Below, in pieces: positions 8,210 through 16,093 of a stretch of DNA of 64,000 bases. The stretch covers positions 62,001 to 126,000 of the forward strand of contig NZ_VHIB01000014.1 of NCBI RefSeq assembly GCF_008087345.1. Reading direction: 5' to 3'. Every line of letters starts with the position of its first letter. Positions within the stretch are counted from its first letter, which is position 1. Source of the DNA: Nocardioides caldifontis. GTDB lineage: Bacteria > Actinomycetota > Actinomycetes > Propionibacteriales > Nocardioidaceae. Under the pieces are notes generated by a model. That model worked only from the letters and a program-made list of their open reading frames with translations, searched no databases and had not been told where the DNA came from. Made by a program: the position numbers and the translations under genes.

Positions 8210-9103
8210 ATGATGAGAAGACTTTCAGCCGCACAGCATCGAGTACCCGCGGCCCCCGGCAGGGCGCGGCAACCAGCGCACAAGGGGATTCGCCGACGCC
8301 GGCCGGGCACCCCCGGCACCGTTGCAGCGTTGGCCACGGTGTTGGGCTCCATGGCGCTCACCGGCGCGGTGCTAGTCACGACTGTGGTGCTGCAGGCCGG
8401 GCAGGCAGCCCATCCCGGTGCGTCACTGGAGATCGCCCATGCCCTTTTCGGCGCCTCTGACGTCGCAGCGCAGCCGCAGACGTCGGCCCCTCGAGGCGGC
8501 GATGCCCTCGACGGCTTTGCGCGGGAGCGATACCAGCGGGCGAAGCGGATGCAGGCCGAGCGCATGGCGGCGATGACGCGCCCGAGCCGGGACAACGACC
8601 GCCGCTCCGACCCCGGCACGCGGCGTGAGGACGGCCGCCGTACGCAGGGGTCGGCGCCGCCCCCGTGGTTGCAAGAGTGCATGCAGCGGAGCTCGGATCG
8701 TGCCCAGTGGCACAGCAACGGCCAGATTCCGTCCAGCGAGCTGTGTGCGCTTCCGGAATCCGGCCATCTGCTGCACGGCGACGCCGCGGCGGGATGGTGG
8801 CGGCTCAACGTCGCCTTCACTCGTCGGTTCGGCGCCGGGGTCTGCATCACCGACTCCTACCGCAGCTACGGGGCACAGGCGTCGGTGTACGCCTCCAAAC
8901 CCGGACTCGCGGCCGCACCGGGCACCAGCAACCACGGTTGGGGAGTCGCGATGGACTGGTGCGGCGGCGTGGAGTCCTACACCTCGCCGCAGCACCAGTG
9001 GCTGGCCCGCAACGGCGCCCGGTTCGGCTGGGTGAACCCCGGCTGGGCGCAGGCCGGCGGGTCGCGGCCTGAGCCGTGGCACTGGGAGTACGACAGCCGA
9101 TGA
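8210..9103 (+). CDS. M15-family D-alanyl-D-alanine carboxypeptidase (VanY-like)
   Basis: The protein has 297 residues from ATG 8210 (the next codon is also ATG). It has one N-terminal membrane helix (about 40-65), an Arg-rich linker and a C-terminal M15 zinc-peptidase domain. The metal motif is SNHGWGVAMD (SxHxxGxAxD) near residues 243-252, with the second His in EPWHWEY at the end. Such enzymes trim terminal D-Ala from peptidoglycan stems outside the membrane. The gene follows ccsB by 14 bases and overlaps lnt by four bases (ATGA). Confidence 0.87.
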   Translation: MMRRLSAAQHRVPAAPGRARQPAHKGIRRRRPGTPGTVAALATVLGSMALTGAVLVTTVVLQAGQAAHPGASLEIAHALFGASDVAAQPQTSAPRGGDALDGFARERYQRAKRMQAERMAAMTRPSRDNDRRSDPGTRREDGRRTQGSAPPPWLQECMQRSSDRAQWHSNGQIPSSELCALPESGHLLHGDAAAGWWRLNVAFTRRFGAGVCITDSYRSYGAQASVYASKPGLAAAPGTSNHGWGVAMDWCGGVESYTSPQHQWLARNGARFGWVNPGWAQAGGSRPEPWHWEYDSR

Positions 9104-10818
9104 CCCGGTACGCCCCCGACGGAAATGCCGGCGCGGATGCTGCCGACGCGAGGGCTGCCGACGCCACGACCGCGACCTCCCGTTCCCGTGGGCACGGGAG
9201 GTCGCTGCTGCGCCGGACGCCGGCAACGGGTGTGCTGGCTCGGGTGGTGCTCGCGGTCGCCGCAGGGTTCGCGCTGTACCTGACGTTCGAGCCGCACGGG
9301 CTGTGGTCACTGGGCCCGATCGGGCTCGCCACCCTGTTCGGGGTGCTGCACGGCCGCTCGGCGCGAGCTGGGTTCGGGTACGGGTTGCTCTTCGGGCTGG
9401 GCATGATGCTGCCGCTGCTGTGGTGGGCCGGGGAGTTCGTCGGCCCCGTCGGGTCGCTCCCGCTCGGCACCCTGCAGGCGCTGCTGGTCGCCCCGGTGAC
9501 CGCCGGCATCGCGGTTGTCTCCCGGTGCCGGGCTGCGCCGGTTTGGGCTGCGGCGTTGTGGGTGGCCGGTGAGACGTTGCGGTCGCTGGTGCCGTTCGGT
9601 GGGTTCCCGTGGGCGAAGGTGGCGTTCGGGCAGGTCGACGGCGTCTTGCTGCCGTTGGCCGCGGTCGGCGGCACCCCGCTGGTCGGCTTCGCGGTCGCGT
9701 TGTGCGGGTTCAGCCTCATCATGCTGATGCGAACCGTGTGGCGGTCGCGGCGGCCGGGCGGCGCCCGACACACCGTCGCCGTTGCGGCGTTGGTGGCCGG
9801 CGTCCTGGTTCCGCTGGGGGCTGGGGTGGCGGCGGGCGCACTGGTGAGCACCTCGCCGCAGGACGGCACCGTCACCGTGGCTGCGGTGCAGGGCAACGTG
9901 CCACGCGCCGGGCTGGAGTTCAACGCCGAACGGCGTGCGGTGCTCGACAACCACGTCCGCGAGACGCTGAGGCTCGCCGGCGACGTTGACGCCGGCCGGG
10001 TTCCGACTCCGGATCTGGTGCTGTGGCCGGAGAACTCCTCCGACATCGACCCTTACGCCAACGCTGACGCCTACGCCCAGATCGAGAGGGCCAGCGACGC
10101 GGTCGGGGTTCCGGTGCTGGTCGGTGCCGTCGTCGGCGGCGACGGGCCGGCGCCCCGCAACACCGTGCTGCAGTGGGACCCCGCGGCAGGGCCGGTCGCG
10201 GAGTACGCGAAACGCCGGCTGCAGCCCTTCGGGGAGACGATGCCGATGCGGGACTTCTTCCGCCTGTTCACCGATCAGGTCGACGAAGCCGGCCGCTTCA
10301 CGTCCGGCACCGAGGCCACGGTGTTCGACATCGCGGCCGGGGACTCCGGCTCGGTCAGGGTGGCGATCACGCTGTGCTACGAGGTGATCTTCGACAGCAC
10401 CGTACGGGACTCCATCCTTGGCGGCGCGAACCTTCTCACGGTGCCCAGCAACAACGCTACGTTCGGCTACACCGACATGACTCACCAGCAGCTGGCCATC
10501 GACCGGTTCCGAGCCGTGGAGCACAGCCGGTCGGTCGTGGTGCCCACCACGAGCGGCGTCAGCGCGATCATCAACCCCGACGGGAACGTCGTCGCCTCCA
10601 GCGGCATGTTCGAGCCGGCGACCCTGGTCGCGAGGGTGCCGCTGCGCTCCGAGCTCACGGTCGCCGACCGACTCGGGCCCGTCCCCGAGGGGCTGCTGAC
10701 GCTGGCCGGGGTCACCGCCCTGGCAGGAGCCGTCATCCCATGGTCGGCGACGCGGACGGCGATGACGCCAGCGTGGGGCGGGGCGTGGGTCAGGGCGTGG
10801 GGGAGCAGGCGTGGATGA
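9100..10818 (+). CDS. lnt: Apolipoprotein N-acyltransferase
   Basis: The protein has 572 residues from ATG 9100, overlapping the upstream peptidase stop. Six or more N-terminal membrane helices precede a nitrilase-fold domain. The catalytic Glu-Lys-Cys triad is visible as the Lys of YAKRRLQPFGE, the Cys of ITLCYEVIF and the preceding active-site Glu residues (WPENSSD region and FGE). A final membrane helix lies near 525-545. Lnt adds the third acyl chain to lipoproteins. Its presence among metal genes parallels lspA at 24269, and lipoprotein-type metal proteins are encoded nearby. Confidence 0.9.
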   Translation: MTRYAPDGNAGADAADARAADATTATSRSRGHGRSLLRRTPATGVLARVVLAVAAGFALYLTFEPHGLWSLGPIGLATLFGVLHGRSARAGFGYGLLFGLGMMLPLLWWAGEFVGPVGSLPLGTLQALLVAPVTAGIAVVSRCRAAPVWAAALWVAGETLRSLVPFGGFPWAKVAFGQVDGVLLPLAAVGGTPLVGFAVALCGFSLIMLMRTVWRSRRPGGARHTVAVAALVAGVLVPLGAGVAAGALVSTSPQDGTVTVAAVQGNVPRAGLEFNAERRAVLDNHVRETLRLAGDVDAGRVPTPDLVLWPENSSDIDPYANADAYAQIERASDAVGVPVLVGAVVGGDGPAPRNTVLQWDPAAGPVAEYAKRRLQPFGETMPMRDFFRLFTDQVDEAGRFTSGTEATVFDIAAGDSGSVRVAITLCYEVIFDSTVRDSILGGANLLTVPSNNATFGYTDMTHQQLAIDRFRAVEHSRSVVVPTTSGVSAIINPDGNVVASSGMFEPATLVARVPLRSELTVADRLGPVPEGLLTLAGVTALAGAVIPWSATRTAMTPAWGGAWVRAWGSRRG

Positions 10819-10865
10819 GCAGGGCGCCGGCATGGAACGCGGACCCGATCGGCGACGGCCCCGAG

Positions 10866-11234
10866 TCACTCCGCGGCTTGGGTGGAACCCAGCCGCATGT
10901 GCTCGGTGTGGTAGATCGCCTGGTCGATCAGCTCCGCGACGTGGTCGTCGAAGAGGCGGTATTGCACGTGTCGACCTTCTCTTCGCGCCTCCACCAGGCC
11001 GAGGTTGCGCAGCACCCGAAGCTGCTGACTCACCGCCGACTGCTCCATCGCGACCGCCTGAACGAGCTCACCGACGGTCGCCGGCCCCTCGCACAGCGTC
11101 GCCAGCAGCATCAGTCGGCTCGGCGTGGCCAGTGCCTGCAGCGTCGTCGCGACCGCCTTGGCCTGCGACGCATCGAGCTCGTGGCGGTGGCCGGCCGCAG
11201 CCGCTCGGTGTCCCATGCCACACATCCTAGCCAC
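10866..11234 (-). CDS. ArsR/SmtB-family metal-sensing repressor (CzrA/NmtR type)
   Basis: The protein is up to 122 residues long. Possible starts are GTG 11234, ATG 11225 and ATG 11216; the operator lies directly upstream, so a near-leaderless start is likely. The winged HTH reads MEQSAVSQQLRVLRNLGLVEARREGRHVQYRL. The C-terminal alpha-5 helix keeps a full DxH-x10-HxxH site (DDH ... HTEH), the Zn/Co/Ni-sensing arrangement of CzrA and NmtR. There are no Cys pairs at alpha-3, so an As, Cd or Pb sensor is unlikely. It should repress the divergent methyltransferase-CDF exporter operon and release when Zn or Co binds. Confidence 0.88.
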   Translation of the reverse strand: MARMCGMGHRAAAAGHRHELDASQAKAVATTLQALATPSRLMLLATLCEGPATVGELVQAVAMEQSAVSQQLRVLRNLGLVEARREGRHVQYRLFDDHVAELIDQAIYHTEHMRLGSTQAAE

Positions 11235-11239
11235 ACTTG

Positions 11240-11257
11240 CATGAACACGTATTCATG
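11240..11257. promoter_or_regulatory. ArsR/SmtB-type operator dyad
   Basis: CATGAACACGTATTCATG has perfect 6-bp arms around a 6-bp spacer and contains the TGAA-N6-TTCA core known for SmtB/CzrA-type repressors. It lies between the divergent sensor gene (start about 11234) and the methyltransferase-exporter operon (start 11321), where it could control both. Confidence 0.75.
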
Positions 11258-11320
11258 TGGTGTGCTGTCGGGGTGTCGGTGCGGGAGACGCACCCGAGGC
11301 GAAGGAGAAGGAGCAGGGTC

Positions 11321-11998
11321 ATGACGGTCGCAGCGCTGGTGTTGTTCGGGTTCTACCTCGGGGTCGGGTTCGTGCTGCGCACCCTCCTGCAGTGGCGCCG
11401 TACCGGTGACAGCGGGTTCCGGGGTATCTCCGGACGTCCCGGCTCCGCGCCCTGGTGGGCCGGCGTGCTGTTCGTCGTGGCTCTGGTGGCCGGTGTCGCC
11501 GGCCCGGTCGCCGCGCTGCTGGGCCTGGACGCGCTGCCCTACCTGCAGACGGACCGGTTGCAGATCATCGGGACGGTGGTCGCGGTCGCCGGGCTCGCCG
11601 GCACCTTCATCACCCAGCTCGACATGGGCACGAGCTGGCGGATCGGGGTCGACGACGCCGAAAAGACCGAGCTGGTCACGGGTGGCGCCTTCGCGGTGGT
11701 GCGCAACCCGATCTTCACCGCGATGGCGGCCACCGGCGCCGGGCTGGCGCTGATGGTGCCCAACGTCGTCGCCGTCGGCGGGTTCGTGCTGCTGCTCGTG
11801 GCGTTGCAGCTGCAGGTCAGGGTCGTCGAGGAGCCGTACCTTCGCCTCACCCACGGTGCGGACTACGTTCGATATGCCAGAACGACGGGCCGGTTCCTGC
11901 CCGGTATCGGCCGCTACCGCGTCTCCACTGTCGCGTCCGGTCTGGGCGAAGCGGCTGGCACGAAGGTGATCGAGCACTCGAAGAACGGAGCCCGGTGA
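11321..11998 (+). CDS. Isoprenylcysteine carboxyl methyltransferase (ICMT)-family membrane protein
   Basis: The protein has 225 residues from ATG 11321, with AAGGAG upstream. It has several membrane helices and the family C-terminal motif: VRNPIFTAMAATGAGLAL, then EEPYLRLTHGADYVRYA and FLPGIG. The fold binds S-adenosylmethionine; bacterial members have mostly unknown substrates and no prenylated-protein partner. It overlaps the CDF exporter start by one base (GTGATG), so it is co-translated with a Zn/Co exporter under a metal sensor. The metal link is clear from context; the reaction is not. Confidence 0.82.
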   Translation: MTVAALVLFGFYLGVGFVLRTLLQWRRTGDSGFRGISGRPGSAPWWAGVLFVVALVAGVAGPVAALLGLDALPYLQTDRLQIIGTVVAVAGLAGTFITQLDMGTSWRIGVDDAEKTELVTGGAFAVVRNPIFTAMAATGAGLALMVPNVVAVGGFVLLLVALQLQVRVVEEPYLRLTHGADYVRYARTTGRFLPGIGRYRVSTVASGLGEAAGTKVIEHSKNGAR

Positions 11999-12948
11999 TG
12001 GGTGCGGGACACGGACACGGACACGGCGCGGACCAGGGCCGGGGAGCGAACTCAGACGGAGTCGGCGGTCACGCCGGTGGCCGCCACCGATGGCGGCTCG
12101 CTGCCGCCTTTGTTCTGATCGCTGGGTTCTTCGGGGTCGAGTTGGCCTACGGGCTGCTCACCGGGTCGCTGGCGCTCCTTTCGGACGCCGGTCACATGGC
12201 CGCCGACGTGGTGGCCCTCGGTGCGGCGCTAGTGGCGACGAAGGTTGCGACACGCCGGGACACCACCGGCCGCCGCACCTACGGTTCCTACCGGGCGGAG
12301 GTCTTCGCCTCCGGCCTCGCGGCGCTGCTCATGCTCGGTGCGGCGACGTACGTGGTGATCGAGGCGATCGGCCGGCTCGGCGAAGACGTCATGGTCGAGA
12401 CCGGCCCGATGCTCGTCGTGGGCGCCCTCGGGCTGGTGGTGAACGTGATCGCGATGCTGCTCCTGCGCGGCGGCGCCGCCGAAAGCCTGAACGTCAAGGG
12501 TGCCTACCTCGAGGTGGTCGCCGACACCGCGGGCTCGGTCGGCGTGCTGCTAGCCGGGTGGCTGGTCGCCGCAACCGGCGACGGCTACTGGGACACCGTG
12601 GTAGCCCTCGCCATCGGTGCCTACATCGCCGTGCGGGCGCTGATCCTGGGCGGCGAAGTGCTCGCCGTGCTCGGCCAGCACGCCCCGGCCGGAATTGACG
12701 TCGACCAAGTACAGAGCGATCTTGGGGCGCTCGACGGCGTCTCAGAGGTCCACGACCTGCACCTTTGGACGCTCACCTCAGGGATGCACGTTGCGACCGC
12801 GCACCTGGTCACCCCGGCGACCTCGACGACTCCGGCGGTGCTGGAGGCGGCGCGCACCATGCTGAAGCAGCGACACGGGATCGCGCACGCCACTCTGCAG
12901 GTGGAGACCTCACAGCACGCCGACGACTGCCGCGACACCGACTGGTAG
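11998..12948 (+). CDS. Cation diffusion facilitator (CzcD/ZitB-like) metal exporter
   Basis: The protein has 316 residues from ATG 11998. It has a His-rich N-terminus (GHGHGHG), six membrane helices and a C-terminal cytoplasmic domain (VSEVHDLHLWTL). The transport site in helix 2 is intact (SDAGHMAADV, HxxxD). In helix 5 the usual HxxxD reads EVVAD, with Glu in place of His, which may change metal preference. CDF proteins export Zn, Co, Cd or Ni by proton antiport. It is regulated with the ICMT-like gene by the adjacent ArsR protein. Confidence 0.9.
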   Translation: MGAGHGHGHGADQGRGANSDGVGGHAGGRHRWRLAAAFVLIAGFFGVELAYGLLTGSLALLSDAGHMAADVVALGAALVATKVATRRDTTGRRTYGSYRAEVFASGLAALLMLGAATYVVIEAIGRLGEDVMVETGPMLVVGALGLVVNVIAMLLLRGGAAESLNVKGAYLEVVADTAGSVGVLLAGWLVAATGDGYWDTVVALAIGAYIAVRALILGGEVLAVLGQHAPAGIDVDQVQSDLGALDGVSEVHDLHLWTLTSGMHVATAHLVTPATSTTPAVLEAARTMLKQRHGIAHATLQVETSQHADDCRDTDW

Positions 12949-13004
12949 GAGGGGCGTCTCCAAGGAAATCTGTTCACCGCACTCCTTGGCCCGACGGCTA
13001 CCCC

Positions 13005-14318
13005 GCCACAAGGCAGAAGAGCAGGAATGTGTCGAGAGCAACGATGAGGCCAGCCACGCACCCAGCAGCGACGGTCGTCGCCTTCCGGTTACCCACGGAC
13101 CCATGAGCCGCCGCTGCGCGGTCAGCCACACGAGGGGTGCACGTGCGAACGGGATCCCGAAAGAGAGCACGACCTGCGACCACACCAGTGCCATGGTCGG
13201 ATCAGCGCCCAGCGGAAGGATGACAAGCACGGGGGCCATGGCGATCGCTCGGCGCAGAGTCGCACCGGGACGTGCATGCGAAGGAAGCCGGCCATGACAA
13301 CCTGGCCCGCGTGATTGCCGACGGCCGAGGCTGCCACACCGGAGACCAACCGAGCCATCGCAAAGAGCCGAGCTGAGTGTCCAGACCTCTATGCACCCTC
13401 GTGAAGGGACTGTTTTCCGCTGAATCGGTTCGAGGAGGACAACTGGGCGGCGATGACGAGCATCGTGGCGTTGACGATGCCGGCTATCCCATCGCGAGAG
13501 CTACGTCGAGGCGCTGTGCGCGGAATAGCCGTCGGCGGATCATCTTGCCGACCCCGATCATCGCGGCGGGAGCCGCTTCAAGGTCGCCGCCCGATTCTGG
13601 GTGAGAGTAGCGGCCAGGAGTCAGCGCGGAGTACACGGAGATGACGTGCGGCATCACAGTTGCGCCCAGGATGCCCGTTGCAAGTAGCGTGCTGTCGGTT
13701 CCTGCGAACCCCGGCACCATGCCGGTCGCCAGCGAACCGGCATCGGCTCCTGACGCACGAGGGTGTAGGCGAAGCCAAGACCAATGACAGCAAGCAAGCC
13801 CGCAATGATCGCCTCGAACGGCCCGGTATCCCCGGGACTGCGCGGCGAGGTTCAAGTAGGCGACGATCGCCGTGAGGGCCTCTCGGATAGGCAGCGGCAC
13901 TCCGAACAGCAGGTTCAGCGCGATGGCGCCTCCTACAACCTCGGCGAGGTCGGTGGCGACTGCCGCCGCTTCGGCTTGGAGCCACAAGCCCCAAACGACC
14001 GGCCGAGGAAGCCGTTCGCGGCAGAGAGTCGCCAGATCCCGACTGGTCGCCGCACCGAGCTTGGCGGTAAGCGCTTGGATGAGCATTGCCATGAGATTCG
14101 CTGCCAGGATCACCCAGAGCAGTGGGTATCCATAACTGGCGCCGGCCGAGAAGTCGGTCGCGAATGCCTGGGTCGACGTACGCAATCGCCGCGATGAAGG
14201 CCGGACCTAACAGCGGCCACGTCTGACGCCATGACCGCCGGCCACCGTTCCCTCCCGGGAGCAGGCGCTGCTGCAGCCGCTGACGGCGTGGCGCGGTGCC
14301 TGGGGCCGCCATGTGCAT
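13005..14318 (-). pseudogene. mntH: Frameshifted Nramp/MntH manganese transporter relic
   Basis: Pieces of one Nramp protein appear in order on the minus strand but in changing frames. The N-terminus is LLGPAFIAAIAYVDPG (about 14230-14190), followed by FATDFSAGASYGYPLLWVI up to NLAAQSRGY (14165-13850). The middle piece is LLATGILGATVMPHVISVYS (about 13690-13620), then IAGIVNATMLVIAAQL (13500-13440). The C-terminal pieces are SGVAASAVGNHAGQVVMAGFL and MALVWSQVVLSFGIPFA (13350-13130), ending with a final membrane helix near 13005. At least four frame changes break it, so no functional transporter is made. Functional Nramp proteins import Mn(II) or Fe(II) with protons. Confidence 0.85.
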
Positions 14319-14553
14319 CGGTCTCTCCCAGGTGTCTGGATGGCTCTATAGAACCGCCGGTGGTGGCAACGAAGCCCGTACGGCACCCAATGGATCGAGG
14401 AGGTGCCCCTTGAGCGTCACTCGCCCGCCACCGCAGCGTCACGGGTTCACGCGTGGGGCGTCACCACACTGCACGTGGAGTCACCCTCGCAGACGCGTCG
14501 CAGCAAATACGGCTCGCCCGAGTCGGTCACACTTGGGCTCGCCGACTGATTTC

Positions 14554-15084
14554 CTACCGCCCCGACCATGGCGCGAGGAGCATCTCAGCCTGCATCTGTT
14601 GTCTTACCTGCAGTGCAACCAGTGCTGCGACGAGCAGCAGGACCATCACCGCCGCGCGTCGCCGCGTCCACGCAATCGACACCGTGGCCCATCGGCCGAC
14701 CAGCATTCCAACAGCGGCGCGTACCGACGCCAGTGCCGCAGCAAGCACCGCCAGGATCCCCGCGGGGTTGTACCGCCATGCTGCAGAGAGATCGCCGCGA
14801 GCGGTGTAGTAGGCGGCACGAGTGCCCCCGCAAAGGGGATCCACGATGCCGACCTCGTGCCACGGCCCGTGCAGGTTCACTACGGGCACGCCGGCGGACA
14901 TTAAGGCGACCGTTGCTGCCGCTCCGAGCAAGCCTACGATCGTGATCGGCAGGCACAGGTCACGTGGTGACCACCAAAGGCGGAGCAGCGGAGCAGCGGA
15001 TGCTCGCGCAGGTGAGCTGACCTGCGTCGAGGCCGCAGCCGGGGAGGCCGAGTGTGCAGTGCCCCCGATGTCGCGCCTTCCCAT
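14554..15084 (-). CDS. DUF2752-like membrane protein
   Basis: The protein is up to 176 residues long, with three or four predicted membrane helices. The signature DPLCGGTRAAYYTARGD followed by AWRYNPAGI matches the DUF2752 pattern (a Cys-Gly-containing loop, then RGD/NP). The first 30 residues are low-complexity and the true start could be internal. The family is common in Actinobacteria and has no known function. A BlaI-type dyad lies 40 bp upstream, suggesting shared control with the left-end modules. Confidence 0.72.
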   Translation of the reverse strand: MGRRDIGGTAHSASPAAASTQVSSPARASAAPLLRLWWSPRDLCLPITIVGLLGAAATVALMSAGVPVVNLHGPWHEVGIVDPLCGGTRAAYYTARGDLSAAWRYNPAGILAVLAAALASVRAAVGMLVGRWATVSIAWTRRRAAVMVLLLVAALVALQVRQQMQAEMLLAPWSGR

Positions 15085-15123
15085 CTAGCCTCCGATCGGC
15101 GATCGACCGGCCCGTGGACCGGT

Positions 15124-15142
15124 TTACTAGCCGTCATCGTAG
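15124..15142. promoter_or_regulatory. Candidate BlaI operator, site 3
   Basis: TTACTAGCCGTCATCGTAG keeps the 7+5+7 plan; its right arm ATCGTAG is identical to that of site 2, and the next three bases (GTG) also match. It lies 40 bp before the DUF2752-like gene. Apart from this site I see nothing in 15085-15361. Confidence 0.5.
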
Positions 15143-15361
15143 GTGCGGCTGCGGTCCCGACCGATCGCCGCGCTGAGCGCTTCGGCGAAACCCCGTCGGA
15201 TCTGGGCGTCATTGCGTGAAGATGTCAAGAACCGGCGAGGCAGCGGCTTGCTGATCAGCTTGAGACCGGTTCGGCAGCAAGTTGTGTCTCCATGGGTAGT
15301 TGTCCCGTAGGGCGTCCTTGCCGACCGAGCACCTGGCCCACTCACCCCGCGTCCGGTGCGC

Positions 15362-15571
15362 CTACGCGAGGTCGAGGTCCGCCTTCTCCTCGGCCGAGTG
15401 CGCGGACCGGTGACCCCACGGGAACACCCACCGGAACAGGCTCAGCCCGGGCCGGTGGCACCAGCAGCCCTTCGCGCAGCCGCACCGCATCATGCCGAAG
15501 TGCTCGGCGACCCGGTTCCCGGCCGCCATAAGCACGTAGCCGGCGACGAGCAGTAGAAAGATCCGCTTCAC
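15362..15571 (-). CDS. Small Cys-rich membrane protein
   Basis: The protein has 69 residues from GTG 15571, which overlaps the preceding gene's stop (GTGA). One N-terminal membrane helix (FLLLVAGYVLMAAGNRV) is followed by RCGCAKGCWCHRPG, a four-Cys cluster that could bind a metal. I recognise no family. Coupling to a thioredoxin-fold protein suggests a redox or metal role. Confidence 0.6.
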   Translation of the reverse strand: MKRIFLLLVAGYVLMAAGNRVAEHFGMMRCGCAKGCWCHRPGLSLFRWVFPWGHRSAHSAEEKADLDLA

Positions 15572-15867
15572 GAGAGCACCTCCAGGAGCAGCGCGGTGTG
15601 GGGGGACCCGCTCAACCCGCTGGGCGTGGCGTAGACCCGGCATGTCAACTCCACGATCTCGTCGCCGGTCGCGAACGGATGCGTCCCGTCGATCCGGATG
15701 GTGGGCGACTCGAGGAACGCGAGTTCCTCGGCCTGCTCGGGAGTCTCGACCAGGCGCCGCGAGACCACGACGTCGGCGCCGCCGAGTTCGGCCAGCGCCT
15801 GACTAAGCCGGTCGTCGGCGACCTGCCAGTGGGGGCAGCCGCCGAAGTACAACAGCTCGACTCGCAC
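15568..15867 (-). CDS. Thioredoxin-fold protein of the DF-type (seleno)protein family
   Basis: The protein has 99 residues from GTG 15867, chosen because GGAGGGAG precedes it and because family members begin with this VELLYF strand. The active-site region is YFGGCPHWQVA, with a single Cys (CPHW), and the cis-Pro loop is FLESPTIRIDG. The C-terminal GLSGSPH stretch is also typical. Such proteins are short thioredoxin-like enzymes seen next to mercury and metal genes; their substrate is unknown. The gene is coupled to the Cys-rich membrane protein downstream. Confidence 0.72.
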   Translation of the reverse strand: MRVELLYFGGCPHWQVADDRLSQALAELGGADVVVSRRLVETPEQAEELAFLESPTIRIDGTHPFATGDEIVELTCRVYATPSGLSGSPHTALLLEVLS

Positions 15868-16093
15868 CACCGGCTCCCTCCTGCACTGGGACTGGTCTTC
15901 CTCCAACTCTGTCATGTACGGCGCCGGGCGCTGGTGCCGCTGAGGGCGACAGTGCCGGAACTACGGCACACGTCAGACCCGACGCTCCTTGGTCACAACC
16001 CCAACACCAAACACGCGGGGGCTTGGGGTGGCGACTTCAGATCAGACCGTGGGATCAGCCCGCCGATCCATCTGTCACACCTTGCCGCCGGAC

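Noticed and set aside
14200-14450. Possible manganese or magnesium riboswitch upstream of the mntH relic
   Set aside because: Short GGTGG/CCACC pairings are present, but I could not match the conserved cores of yybP-ykoY or M-box elements on either strand.
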